This document shows positions 37,401 to 52,400 of a DNA stretch of 64,000 bases, in pieces. A program made the translations under genes and the position numbers. Each line of letters opens with the position of its first letter. The stretch's first letter is position 1. The notes under the pieces are model-generated. The model saw only the letters and a program-made list of their open reading frames with translations. It did not search any database and was not told the DNA's origin. The stretch comes from Juglans regia (lineage: Eukaryota > Streptophyta > Magnoliopsida > Fagales > Juglandaceae): the NCBI RefSeq assembly GCF_001411555.2, contig NC_049915.1, positions 16,072,640-16,136,639 of the forward strand, written 5' to 3'.

Positions 37401-40400
37401 TGTGATGCAAACATCTTATATGAACAAACTGATACCTAACATCCATCCTTCTAGCTGACCAATTGTTTGGCATGGGGAGAGAGCTAACAAAATTAGAGAC
37501 AGAACAAGAAAGTCTCCAATCAGTTTCTACAATGTGGTCTAACAAATAGTGATGCACTTTCTCTAGCTTGTCAACTCATCCCTCAGTAATGATTATTCTA
37601 ATGAGTCCATGTAAAGAAGAAAATTAGTGTCTGGAAAGTGAATTGTGGGCATTAGGATCCCTCACCGGTGCATCCAAAATTGTAAATCTTGTCGTCTCTG
37701 TTTCAAAATGAGCTCTTCCAACTTCAACAGTAATACCCTGCAATCAGCATCACAAATTTATTAGATTAAAGGGTAAATGCAGGTTATAGGTTATAAGTTC
37801 TAACAATTCTGAACAAAAATATTTCTCCCCCCTTTTTTGATAAGTAAAACATTATATTAATGAGAATAAGCATAGCCCCAGTACATAGGGAGTATACAAC
37901 AGGTAACACCTAGTTAGGAGAAAGAAATAGAAACAAGAAAATCTAGGACATTGAAATCTACAGCTTTAGCCCTTAGGAATAAAGTTTTGATAAAGAACAA
38001 TTTAATCTCCTCCAATGAGCGCTCCTTATCTTCAAAAGTCTGATCATACTAATATATTGCCTAGAAACCCCAAGGGGTTGGCCCAAGTGGTGAAGGCCTT
38101 GGTCTTAGGGTATCACTCCCTTCAAGGTCCAAGGTTCAACACCTCATGAGTGTAAACAATCTTTTGGGGTCACATCCCCTGGTGAAAAGCAAGCGATTTA
38201 ACCAATTCCGTGTAGGAAAACTTCAGAGAGTGCGGTACACGGGACTGGGGTTTACTTTGTAGGGGGTGGGTCTGAAGGTTCGTAGGGGATGTGGGTCTGA
38301 AGGGTCCTGCCTTGGAGAGGTTCCCCAACATAAAAAAAAATATATATATATTGCCTAGAAAGTATGCAAATTCTATTAGCATATTAAGTGAATCATACCT
38401 TGGTTCTCTCCTCTTCATTAGTGTCCATAATATATGCCATATACCTAACACAATCATAGTATTAGTGGTCAGAAAAGGAAAATGAATTAATAGATCATTA
38501 CCATTAACTATGGATCCAGGCTATAATTCATGCAATTTCACCCAAAAGCATCATTTAACATATTGTTGGTGAAAGCACTAGGCACAAGTAAGCGAATGGG
38601 CGCAAACGCATGCTTGATTTAAATAAAGTGTACAATTTAATAAATTATGAATAATAATAAAAACTCAATTAAAAACAAAAAAAAATGGTTGAAAAAACAA
38701 GAAGTAATCAACTAATTACATAAAATTTAAACAGAATTTTATATAATTTCCTTGTGCTTTAGCAAATACATGCTTACAAGATTTAATAGCCATAATCAAA
38801 TTAAAGTACAAGGCTGAACCAAAATAGAGCAAAAAGGCCATTACCAAAAAAGCTCAAGAGTTGTCTGTATTGATTTCTATGCTAACATAAGCAATCAAAA
38901 ATATCAATCCATCTAGAAAGCCAACTTGGACAGTTATATTGGATTCAAAACTCAAAAGCATATGCATCACATATGACATGTCGCGCCACAGTGCGTCAAT
39001 GATCTTCAATATCAACTAAATACCAAAAAATATCTGTTTACATCATTTTCATAAAAAAAAAATTTTTTTTTTTTACATAATTCTCAGGGTCTTAAACTAA
39101 TATTTTATATTTTTTTCAAAAAAAATTACAAAAACACACTTTTATGCCCTTTAAGCAAGAGCATGATTTTGTACATGGCTCTTCACTTTTGGTAAGCAAA
39201 ACGCTTCAGCCATGGTGTTTTCCACTTAAGCATGCTTTTACCAGCACTGTTCAACAATGTCTATAGAGATATTAATGCAACAAGAGAAAAAGGGGCGAAG
39301 GAGGTCAAAGATGTGAAGGGGGAAGAGGAGATGACTATAACCAAATAAGCCATAAATTGAAAGTGCATATAAGCAAGAATAAATCTCAGACAAAAATGAA
39401 AATTACCCTTATAAGTTATTTGAGTCTTAGTTCTTCATAGAAAATGATTGGCAATAACCTATGTACAGGCTTTTAGGGAACTGGCAAGTTCATAACAAGA
39501 TTGATCAATAAAAATGTCCTGTGAAAGAACAAACTAGAGAAATTATGAAAGAGGAGCCTAAGAAGTTCACTACATGGTTTGCAGTGCTTACTAAATTGCT
39601 TCAAATCACCAAATATGTCCTGTCTTTTCAATTGGACAAATGCCCAAGTTCTACTAATTTAGGACACTATGCCCTATGCACACAACCTTTTTTTTTATAG
39701 TTAATAAGAAAATTTTATTACCGTGAATAGGCAAAAGCCCAAGTACACAGGACATATAAAAAGGAAATACCTACATCACACAAAGAAACAAAAAAGAACC
39801 TAAAGCAAATCCTGAAAATTATCATCATTCAGTACAAGAGCCATGGCCCACGAACCCAAAGTACAAAAGAAAAAATCCCTAAGGTCTCTCAAAGAGTGTT
39901 CTTTGTGTTCAAAGCATCTCTCATTCCTTTCCAACCAAAGACACCGCATCAAGCACAAAGGAATCATCTTCCATATGGCAGCCACACTAATTCTCCCCTC
40001 AAAACCATTCCAACAAGTGAGAAGATCAACCACTTCCTTCGGCATCACCCAAACAATACCTGTCCAGCCAAAAATATCATTCCACAGAGACTTTTTCCAC
40101 CTCACAAAGAATAAAGAGTTGATTTACAGATTCACCATCTTTCTTGCACATGAAGCACCAATCAACCATACACATGCCAAGCTTTCTTAGATTATCCATG
40201 GTCAGAATGTTTCCAAGAGATGCCAACCAACCGAAGAACACCACCTTCGTAGGTACCTTCACTCTCCATATGCTTTTCCAAGGAAATTCCAAGCCTCTAT
40301 GACAATTTAACACTTTATAATATGAACTAACCGAAAACCTGGAATTTCCTGCCTGCACCCACAATAAACTATCTTCCCTTCCCTGTACAACCTTTGAATT

Positions 40401-43400
40401 ATAAAGTCTTTCCAAAAAATCAGAAACTACATTCACTTCCTAATCGTTAACATCTCTAACAAAATCAACATTCCATTGAATCAGCAACCACAACATCTTG
40501 ATCCCTAGCAATCCTAAACAAAGAAGGAAAACCGATTTTGAGGGCCGAATCCCCACACCAAATATCATGCCAAAACAAAATCCTTTTCCCATCCCCCACC
40601 TTAAATTTAATATGTTTAGAAAAATCTCCCCAACCCTTTTAAATGGACTTCCACAAACACACCCCCTACGCTCCTCTAACAGCATTTGAACACCAATCCC
40701 CCCACATACACCCGTATTTAGCTTCAAAAACATTTTTCCATAAGGAATCTCTCTCCATGTGATATCTCCATAGTCATTTCCCAAGGAGTGCTTTGTTAAA
40801 GAGCCTAAAGTTTCGCACCCCCACAAGAGACCCGTTGACAAACCTTATTCCAACTAACCAAGTGGAACTTTTTTTCCTCTCCTATACCTCCCCACAAAAA
40901 GTTCCAAAAACTCCTCTCAATCCTCGCTACCCCCACAGGCAAAGGAAAAAAAGAGAGAAAATAAGTGGGAAGATTAGGCAGTGTGCTTTTAATCAAAGTT
41001 ATTCTTGCCCCTTTAGACAAATATAGCTTCTTCAATCCAACTAATCTCCTTTCAATCTTCTCAATCACCCCATCCCAAATAGTGACAGATTTATGAGAAG
41101 CCCCCAAAGGAAGACCAAGATATCTCATAGGCAACGAAGCTACCTTGCATCCCACAATATTGGCCAGATCTGAAATATTGGAAATGGTACCCACTGGAAC
41201 AATTTCAGATTTAGATAAGTTGACTCTAAGCCCCGAAACAACTTCAAAACATAACAACAGTGCTCTCATAGCTCAATGATGATCTTGATTAGGCTCACTA
41301 AAAATCGCGTATCATCCGCAAAAAGCAGATGGGAGACTTTTACGCATCTCCGAGTCTCATCAACCGCTACAAAAGCTGACAAAAATCTTCCTTCCACCGC
41401 TACTTCAATCATTCTACTCAAAGCATCCATAACAGGAGTGGAATATTAGCCTTACTTGGGATGCGCATGATTGGGAGTGACTGGTTTGGTGGAGTTTCTA
41501 AACTTGCTGTACAGCACTCCTATTGCGGCCACAATTGAAGATTCACTGAAATGGAGACCCTCTAGGAAAGGGAAGTTCTCAGTACGCTCCTTCTTTAACT
41601 CTATTACTATGCAACAAAGGCATAATTTTCCATGGAAGACCATATGGAGGAGTAAAGCACCAACCAAGGCCACATTCTTTGTCTGGACAGCAACTCTAGG
41701 GAAGATTATGACCAAGATAATCTTAGAAGACGTGGCCTTATCATCATGGATTGGTGCTGTTTGTGCAGAAATAGTGGTGAAACGGTGGACCATCTACTCT
41801 TACATTGTGATTTTACTCTAGATATTTGGAATTACTTCTTCAGCAAAATGGGAATAGCTTGGATGATGTCAGGTAGGGTGATGGAACTATTAGCAAGCTG
41901 GAGAGGGATCGCTGGAACACCACAGATCGTGGCCGTGTGGAAGATGACTCCCATATGTATTTTTTGGTGTATTGGGTGTGAAAGAAATGAGAGGCTTTTT
42001 GAGGATCATGAGCGCTCCTTGGAGGAGTTTAGGAGTTTTTTCTATAAGACTTAGTTTTTGTGGGCCATTGCTCTAGATTTGAATGGCCTCAGCTTCCATG
42101 ATTTCCTTGTAACTGTTTCTAGTTCTTAAATAGGTGTATTCACATGTATATTTCCAGTGTACCTAGGCTATGCCTATTTTCTTTATCAATGAAATAATTT
42201 ATTACTTATAAAAAAAAAAAAAAAAAACATCCATAACAAGAACAAAAAGAAAAGGAGATAGAGGATCCCCTTGTCTCAAACCACGAGAGCTATTAAAGAA
42301 CCCAACCGGAGAACCAAAATGGCGAATCTTGATGTCAAAACGCAATGTTTAATCCCGAACGCCATTTCTCACCAACACCATATCCACGAACGCCATTTCT
42401 CACCAAAACCATATCTCCCAAGTAAATACAAGAGAAAATCCCAACTAACATGGTCATAAGCCTTTCCATGTCTAATTTAACTAAAATTCCAGATTCACCC
42501 AATTTGATTCTATCTCCAAACATTCATTAGAAATTAAAACTGAATCAAGAATTTGTCTCCCCCTGACAAATGCATGAACTAACAGAGGGGACTATGCACA
42601 CAACTAATACATAAATTATAACCAATCTGCATTCCTGAATGTTCTAATATACATCAGCAACTTTATTTTAAAGCAGTTAAGAAATGAAGCAAGGACTCAC
42701 CAGCTTTCTCTACTTTTCTCCTTTGCTTCTCTTTCATATTTTTGGATTGTGCGATCATCCACCTGACCACTGAGGAAAAGTATCTGGCCTCCAATAGTGG
42801 ACTTACCAGCATCTACAACCAAGACACAAAACATGATTATAACTATGAAGCATAAAGTAACAATGGATCAACCACGTCCAAATATGCTACAACAAAGGAA
42901 ATAATGAATAAAAATAATGAAAGAAATTACCTATCAAAAAAAATAATGAAAGAAATATGCATGAAATGTTTTAATGTTTTTGGCCTATGAATGAAATGAA
43001 CATGGCAATGGTACCGAGATAAAAGATGAAGACAACCATCCTGTATGGTCTGTCGAGTTGCCCACTCCAGTACACTATCGTTTATCAAGTGTTATCCATG
43101 CCTTTGTTTATTATGTGTGAAATGTTTTATTAGTGCCTTTCAAAAATGAATGACGTTAATATGTTTATTACTGGATATTTGACTCATTTAACAACCCAGA
43201 TACTATCAAGGACTAGTCTCAGGAATATAGAGTGGAGTCTTCTTTTTTTTAAAATAAAAAAAAAAATGTGAATTGTGTCTTCATCAAGAAGATGTTTTTA
43301 GTAAGTGTTTGTAGCACAACAGGGGCCTATGTTTAGTATGATGTTTTGTAGATTGAAGACTAATTTTAATCTTCAAGTTTCTTTTTAATGAGTTGTAACT

Positions 43401-46400
43401 ACATGGTACATTGTGAAAAGTTTATCTATAAAGGTTGCTTAGGCTTTTGGTTTACAAAATTTTGTATTCTTTGCACTACGATATGAACAATATGTAGCAT
43501 CATATCCCTAATAGGATGAGGATGTGATAATAACTCCCCTCCCCTCATCTCAAAAATCTTTAGAAAGGAGAAAACTTTAGAAAAAGAAAAAAGCAACAAT
43601 CATAATCACTCATCTAGACAACTGCACTGCTGATCTGTAGTGCAGATAACTCACTAGTACACATTACCTATAACATCATCAATGGGGCATTCAAAGATAA
43701 ACATCACAAAAGATAGAATATATCCTGGAAGTCAGCAGTCTATATTAAGAACAGCCATGAAATGGATGAACCTACCAACATGGCCAATGAAGACAACATT
43801 CAAATGTCTCTTCTTAGATAATTCCTTCTCCTCTGCTGCTCTATTATTGTCCGAGGCAGAGACTTTCTTGTCTTTCACTGCGATTCCAAGCCAAGAAGTC
43901 AACACAAGAAATGATGATTGGAGCCAATATTAAAAAATAATCTAGCTATTAAACAATGAGTTAAAACTATAATTTTGTAAAAAATAAAAAGCTAAGATAC
44001 TCCTGCAACACCTTTATGTTCAACCTGCACTGCCTCATTATGGACATCTTCCTTTGAATCTGAAACCAACCAAAGCCAGAAAGCTCTTCAGATTATGTTA
44101 TATTCCAAATTCATATAACATATAATAAAAACCATACAAAAATTGGGCAAAAGTGGCCAATAGACTTTGTCTCAACCACCATCTCCTCCCACCAAAGAAA
44201 ATGGGGTAATAGACGAGGTCATGAACTCATCGATAAAAAAAACACCATACAGGCAAACCACCATTTTCCAAACCAGCTCCTAATGCGTACATTAATATAT
44301 TAGCAACTCTATCAGCATATTAAGGTCAACATATCTAAAACATTACTCCATCAACCATACTTGAATGACCCATAAAGTGAGCATGAGAAGGACCAATAGA
44401 GCTGACAATCGATCAGATGTGTTCTATACATGGGATACATGGGATGCAAGTAAAATCTGAAAACTTAATTATGCTTCATTGGGAAGGATCTTTATTTTTT
44501 TATCAAAGTAAAGAAGAACGGTGAACTGGGAAGGATCAAAAAGGTCAATGTCTACAGGCAAAACCACATTACTGCATTCTTCTTATTTTCATGCACTAAA
44601 AAGGCAGGATCTATAATAAAGAAAAACAAGTATTAGAGAACGACACAGTGGAAGAGTTGCTATCCTAAGTATGGGATTCCTTCTCCAATAATTTCAGATT
44701 GAAGATGGGAGATGGAAAGAGGATACTCTTTTGGCATGATCTGTGGTGTGGGGATACTGCTCTTAAGCTGGAATTTCCTGCCCTTTTCAGAATTGCAAGG
44801 GATCAAAATGCAGCTGTCTGTGATTTGTATTGCAGTAGTAACAATAAGGTTGAAAATAGAATGTTATTTTTAATAGGGATGTTAACGATTGGGAAGTGGA
44901 TGAAGTTAAGGCTCTGCTGGTTAAACTTTACAGCTCAAAACTGGTCCAAGATAGAGAGGATTGTATGGTGTGGATTCCTGCTGGAAATGCTAAGTTTTCA
45001 GTTTCATCTTATTAAAGAATTTTGTCAAGCCATAGTAGTTGTGTATTCCCTTGGAAAAGTATTTGGAAAGTGAAAGTTCCTTCTAAGGTTGCTTTTTTCT
45101 GTTGGGTGGCTTCTTTGGGCAAAGTATTGACTACTGAAAACCTTAGAAGGAGAGGTTTGTTTATTGCGGATTGGAGTGTCTTGTGCAAAAGGGATGGAGA
45201 ATCTGTAAATCACATTTTCCTTCACTGCGAAGTGACAAGATTCTTGTGAAACGAGATTTTGAGTTGGATAGGATTACATTGGGTTATGCCCAGGGAAGTG
45301 GTGGATTTATTAGTAGGGTGCAAGGGTGTGAAGGGCTGTAAGAAGGCGATGAGTGTTTGGAAAATGATTTCTCCTTGTCTTATGTGGTGCATTTGGCTCG
45401 AAAAAAATGGGAGATGCTTCAAAGATAGAGAATGTTCTTTGGGAGATCTTAGGGTTTTTTTCTTGAGTACTTTGAGTTCTTGGGCTAAAGCTTTTGTAAT
45501 GGCGGATAATTTTCTGCATCTGTTTTAGCTTATGGTGGTAGTTTTCTTTTTTGTTTTTGGAAGTTGTAGGTATTTCCTTTGTATACGTCCAGCGTACTTG
45601 GGCTTATGCCTATTTCTTTGAATAAAATTTATTACTTAAAAAAAATAAAATAAAATCTCTTGCTTGGAAAAGGTCCAAAGGGTCTTATCTATCCGGTTAC
45701 ACCTCCAGGGCTTAACCTAATAGAGTACAAGAGATACAAAAAATTTATATAGTCTTCAACTTCCCAATCATGATCAGCTCAGGGAAAAAAAGGACTATTG
45801 TGGAGAGCCAATGGAAAATTCCAATAAATTGGTCATTGTAGCATGTTGCGCACGCGTGATAATAAACCTCCAGAAAAAGCTACCTTGAGTGCCATGTCTC
45901 TACATACAGCATGCCATATTTTAATTATAAACCCATCACCTACCTTGAATCCATAGTGTAAGTAGACCTCCATCCCCTTCTAATGTTTTTTCCACAACCC
46001 AAGAACTAAACTTGAATCCACCATGGCTTTCCAAAACGCATCCCTTTCATGTTGAAAACACTAAAGGCAGGTTTGGGGCACAAGACAAAACACAAAATTC
46101 TCATCTCATCTCATCATTACACATTTTTCAAATCCCCATACAAAATATAATAAACAATTCAACTTTTTCAAATCCCAATACACCTTTTTCAAATCCCAAA
46201 ACAATAATAATATTAAAACATAATATTTTAAACTTCAAAACAAAACACAAAATTCTCATCTCACTCCCCAAACTTGCCCTAAAGCTACTTCCTAGTGAGG
46301 CCCAATTGAGTTGCGAGCACGCCTCAGCCCAATTAACAAGGTGGAATATGAATTCTTCACCTAGCCCGCTCCATAAAAAATCCCCCTACAACATCTCTAT

Positions 46401-49400
46401 CCAATTGGCTACATTGGCAGGGAGGTAAACACACACAAAATGTGTGGGCAAATTGGAGAGAGTACTCTTGATTAAAGTGATTATTCCGACTTCAAACAAA
46501 TACATCCCTTTCCATCTAGCCAATATGCGCTCAATTTTCTCAATTATGCCATCCAAAAAAGACTTGGCCTTGAATGAGACTCCCAAAGGTAGGCCAAGGT
46601 ATTTCATACACTTCAATAAGCTAGCCAAGCTATCAACTAGACCAACTTTGATTTGGTCAAATTCACTTTCAATCAACAAACATATTCAAAACAAATTTAA
46701 AAAAAGGTCCCAAAGGACTTTAAGGGAGAACTGCTCTTTCTATCTCAGCTACTTTCCCTACTACCGGCACAAGAGGGACTTTTTCTCTAAAGCCCTCTCT
46801 CTGATCTCCAAACCCTTTTTTTTCTCTCTAAAGATTTTTCCTGAGGAGGAGTTCTTGATAATCGCCTCATCAAATTTCTCGAAAGCTTCTACAAAATAAC
46901 ACAAGAGATATAAGGTTCTATTGACGATCGCTATCTCTCCCCAAAACCAAAAGCAAAGAACACGTAAACTCCCAATGAACATAATCATGGGTCTTCTCAA
47001 TATCTAGCATGCAAAGTACCCCTAGTTCACCTAAGCTAAGCCTACCATCCATGCATGCATTAGCAACAAGAACCGAGCCTAGCATTTGCCTATCTCTAAC
47101 AAGAGCATCGTCGATTATTTTTTACAACCCTAATTAACCAATTAGCAAGAACTTTAGCAATTAGCTTGGATACACCATTCACAAGACTAATGAGGCAGTA
47201 GTCCTTAGCATCCAGTGTCCCAAGTTTTTTAAGAGCGAGGGTTATGAAAGTGGCATTAATACATTTCCAGACTTATAATTGGGATGAAAATCATGGAATA
47301 TTCACAATATCTTCTTTAATCACATCCCAAGAAGTTAAAAGAATGCCAAAAAGTGCCATCTGAGCACGATGCTTTATCACTAATCATAATATTTACCACT
47401 TTGAGCACCCCCATTCTCTTCAAATGGCCTCTCAAGCCACATGGCCATATCTTCTTCTATGAAATCAAGTGTTAAGACAACAAGCATGGCCTCTAAACAA
47501 ACTGCTCAAAATACAAAAGTTCATAACATCGAGCAAGATGATTTCTTTTTCTTTTTTATACGTATCGAGCAAGATGATTTCTAATCTCAATCTAATCAGA
47601 GGAGGCTAAGACATCAACCAAAAGCATCTCAGTGTCATTGTTTCTCCTATTCAATTAGCCACTAATGGAAAATCTTTGTATACTTGTCACCCACTTTTAA
47701 CCCTAATGCCCCTGACTTTTGCCTCGAAAAGACCTTTTCCATTAAAGCGACCCTTCCTAAATCAATGATCCCTTCGTTTTTCTTTAACGTCTATTCCTGG
47801 AATAATGCTCCCTCCGTTTACATACCATCCAAACTCTACTACTCCTTGAAGAGAAACTTCTTTCGATGTTTCACATTACCAAAGACTGTCATTCCATAAC
47901 CTTAGATCATTCTTCAGGGCCTTCAGTTTTCGGGCAACATAAAGCTTGGGAGTTCCTTGAAATTGGATGTCCACCCTCATCAACAAAACCTTCTGCTTTT
48001 AGCCACCTATTCTGAAATTTGAAATACCTCCTACCTCCTTGAATATCTCCATACTCGAGAAGAATATCAAAATGATCCAACCAAATTCTGGGAAACCATT
48101 TTTCACACACATCAAGTTCACTTCCCAGTTAGATTTTGAGATGTAAATCAGTAACCCTAAATCAGATTTTGAGATCTTTTCCTAAATCTGTAAATTCAAT
48201 AAAAAAAACCCTAAACAAAACAACTCCCATAACTCCCATTCTATTCACATACCGATTTATGTTAAATGGCGAGGGGTTGTTGACGGCGTGAGAGAAGGGC
48301 GGCGTGAGGAAGGGTTGTGTGCGAGAGAGGGTGTAACACCCCGAGTCCAAAAGTGTGATTTATTATTGTTATTGTTATTGTTATTGTTATTGTTATTGTT
48401 ATTGTTATTAGATATGTCTTGAGGTAGTAAATAGTATGATCATATAAATGTATGCGTATTGTGAATATTATTGTCATATATGAAAATATGATGTGCTTAT
48501 GATGGTTATCTACGCTACGCTAAGAGACAAGCCAATGTTAGATTCCTTTCATGATCTTGAGGGAATATGAGATTATGCTTGAATGAATAAATTTGTTTGA
48601 TTAATTGAATGTTACTAAAAATCGTATGAAAGCAATGAGATATTCATGTAGTAATTCAAGTAAGTATGCCATGTAATAGAATAGCCATATTATGCGAGCC
48701 ATGTTCATGTAGTACTTAGATTATGTATGCCATGAAATGTCATAAAATATTTAGATCATATTATGTTATGCCATGTATAAGAAAGTACCATGTTATGCCA
48801 TGTACTTATCAAAAAATGTTATGCCATGTATAAGGAAGTGTCATGTTATGCTATGTCATGCTATACCATGTTCAAGAATATGACATACCATGCTATGATA
48901 TGTACAAGAATATGACATATTATGCCATGTTATGCTATGCCATGTACAAGAATATGCTATGTTAGAAATATTCATGAAAACCTAATAAATTTTCATGCAT
49001 TAAGGAAGTTAAGAAATATTACGGTGCCACGGACTCAAGCGTGGTTAACCATAAGTTAAGTGAAACACGGACCCAAGCGTGTTTCACTCCATGTTATGCA
49101 AGTTAAGTGAAACACGGACCCAAGCGTGCATGTGTTAAGACGGACCAAGCGTGTTTCACATCATGTTATGCAAGTTAAGTGAAACACGGACCCAAGCGTG
49201 TTTCACTCCATGTTATGCAAGTTAGGTGAAACACGGACCCAAGCGTGTTTCACTCCATGTTATGCAAGTTAGGTGAAACACGGACCCAAGCGTGTTTCAC
49301 ATCCATGTTATGCAAGTTAAGTGAAACACGGACCCAAGCGTGTTTCACTCCATGTTATGCAAGTTAGGTGAAACACGGACCCAAGCGTGTTTCACTCCAT

Positions 49401-52400
49401 GTTATGCAAGTTAGGTGAAACACGGACCCAAGCGTGTTTCACTCCATGTTATGCAAGTTAGGTGAAACACGGACCCAAGCGTGTTTCACTCCATGATAAG
49501 ACAAGATAAATAAGATATTATGCATTCACGATTACATGTTTGCCACGATTATGTATGCTTCTGCTTTTGGTCAATGATTAAAACATCTGCTATGTGAGTC
49601 TATAATGATATACATATGTAAAATCCTTCAGAAAGTCATGTTACGTGTTTGATTGTAATCTATGAAGTTGTAGGTATGTTTTGAAGAGTCTCATAGAAAT
49701 GAAATGTATGTTACAAAAATTATATTTTACGGTATGATGTGCTACTTACTGAGTATTCGACTCATTTTGTTTGTTTGTCTTCTTGTTTTCTTCTATGTCT
49801 AATTCTTGCAGATGATGTCTATGATGATGCAGAGTTGGATGGCCAGGAATAGATCTAGTACAAAGACTTAGGAATGAATAAGTGATATTCACACAAGAAT
49901 TAGATTCCTTTTTATGTCATTCATAGGATTAGTTTGTGTTCTTTTATTTTACGTTTAGTTGTTAAAACAATCATGTTCAATCTAGTTTTAACGTTTTGAT
50001 GAATTTCAATAAATGAGGTATTTCTGGATATGAATCTCTTTACCGGGCACTAAGTTATAAATGCTAATAACATCTCTATCCTACGGGAACAGGGTGTTAC
50101 AGAGGGGCTGAGAGTGAGAGTGAATGGGAGAGGGTCTGTTGGCTGAGCAAAGATGAGAGACTGAGAGAGGGTCACATGGGGAGAGGGGTAACCCTAACCC
50201 CAACTGATTAAAACGGTGCCGTTTACTCCCCTATTGGCTGATTTCTATCCAAACCCCACTAAACGACACCGTTTAATGGGTTTCCAATGGGACTATTTAC
50301 AAACGGCGTCATTTGGCCTTTTGAATAACCCAATCCAATAACTTTGTGTCAATTCAAATGAATAACTTTGAAGCACAACAATTCAACGGAAACACATCCA
50401 CCCTTAAATACAACTCCAAACGCCAAACTAGATGATGCATCATCGCACCTATTCATACCAACGCCACCTAGCTCAGCCATTTCAAAATTAATCAACTCCT
50501 TGCCCTTGTCCCATTTGGTTCTATCCTCACTTGCCAATCAAGGAACATTCATAGCACTGAGAGTCATCCGATTGAGCAAAATTGAAATCAGGCTACTCAA
50601 TAGCAAAACAATATTTGTTTTTTTAATTATCGGTAGTATTGCTTGCTTTGTTGCCAATCACCATAGGAATGGTCTCAAGAATCGTGGGCAATAACAGAAC
50701 AACACTAAGGTGATGTCCATCTTTGCAAACAACAGTCACCATCTTTGCAAACAACAGACCCCTAACCACTAGAAACTACCTCGTTGGACTCCCCAAAATA
50801 TTCTATTCATTTTTGTCACCAAACATGGGTGTCATTGATTGTCATTGTTCTCCGCTTGACATATTGGCACACTCAGGTCCTGAACTCTCTAGACCTACTT
50901 CGAATCCTAACCCGTGGACCAATATTGAATTTCTAGACAACAGGCTCACCTTCTCCCCCAAACACCATTGATCATCGTAGCCCCCAATTCTAACATGTTC
51001 ACCATGGTTGCTTAAGAATTAAGTATTGGTTCTGGCCCACGGTGCCGCTCAGGTCTTTACTCATGCTCAAAAGCACAACCCCGATCCACAGCTTGGCCAA
51101 CCATTGGGCATTTGGTTGATGCTTTAGAAAAAGGGGATATGATAAGGGCTCAATTAAAGCCCAAGTTTTTATTAACATACGCACATTTTATTGACAAAAC
51201 CCATCATCACTTAAGAGGCCTATAATTGGGGCCCAAGTATTTCTCCTATACAACTACTCCACGAGCAGAGCCCTGTAGGTTTATGAAATTCCATCTCCTA
51301 CACTAGAATCTCGATGATTGTTGGCTCAAGAAATACTATAGAATATTTGAATTCCTCTGCCCAAGATTTTGTCACCTTGTGTACCTTGAATGGCTCTACT
51401 CCAAACACACTTGCAGCCCTCAGCACAACACATTCAACCCCTACCCAGATTGTCAAGAGCCGAGCGTGGTCCTTTCCTTTAAAGGCCTTGGCATATGAGC
51501 AAAGTCAATCATTGCCTTCCACAATTATTTTTATTAATACTTCATAAATTGAGATAGGTACAGTTGAAGAAAATAAAGGGTATACAAGAAAGCATCTAAT
51601 GATAGACATGTACCTCAACTCTATGCTGCAGAAAGAAAACTATAGCCTCAATATATATAAAATCAAGCCTTATCAACTCCATAAAATGTAAAAATAAAAA
51701 GATAAACAATTTTACTATCATGGAACCCAAACATGAAATTACAAATTACAACTCAATGGAGACATAATAAACACAATTTACATATAAGAAGATAGAAATA
51801 AAAACATATAAGACATTCAACACAATTATATTACCCTTGACTCTTTTTTTTTTTTTTGTACGTAAGCATTTGTGATTCAAGTACTCCCATTAAGAGTTAT
51901 CACAATTTGAAGATACCTATCATATTAAATTTCAACATGTTTGTTGATTTCAATTACTCAACAGCTTTCACCATTTCAATGACCTTTTTAACTCAACTAG
52001 GAACAAAATACAGTTGAAGAGAAGCAGACACCATATAAATCAAATATTTAGTAAAAAGACGGTGAAACCTTGAACACAAATATCTGATAACAACGTAGTA
52101 AACAATACTTTAATGCCACAACCAACCTTCCTCCATCTTATCCACTTCCTCAGGTTCTTCTGCCTTTGCATCTTCAGAATTTACAACCCCATTAGTATCT
52201 TCTGCTAAGTTCCGGTAAAAACATAAACAAAATTATTCAAACAAAAAACAATAATCAACCATCTCTATTATTTTTTTAACAAATAATGTCTTCTCAATAG
52301 TACCTGCCAAGTCGAGCTGCAAAGACCGTATCTCCTCCTCGATATCTATCCTTCTTTTCTCATCCACGTCTACCAGAAGAAGTATAAACAAGTCATTTCT

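Noticed and set aside
38068..38345. A functional tRNA gene in an eRF3 intron
   Set aside because: A and B box-like words are present but no cloverleaf or anticodon stem forms; the A tail and target duplication show a SINE.
49054..49494. Regular repeats resembling a CRISPR array
   Set aside because: The units are contiguous with no unique spacers, lie in a solo LTR of a plant genome, and no cas gene is present.
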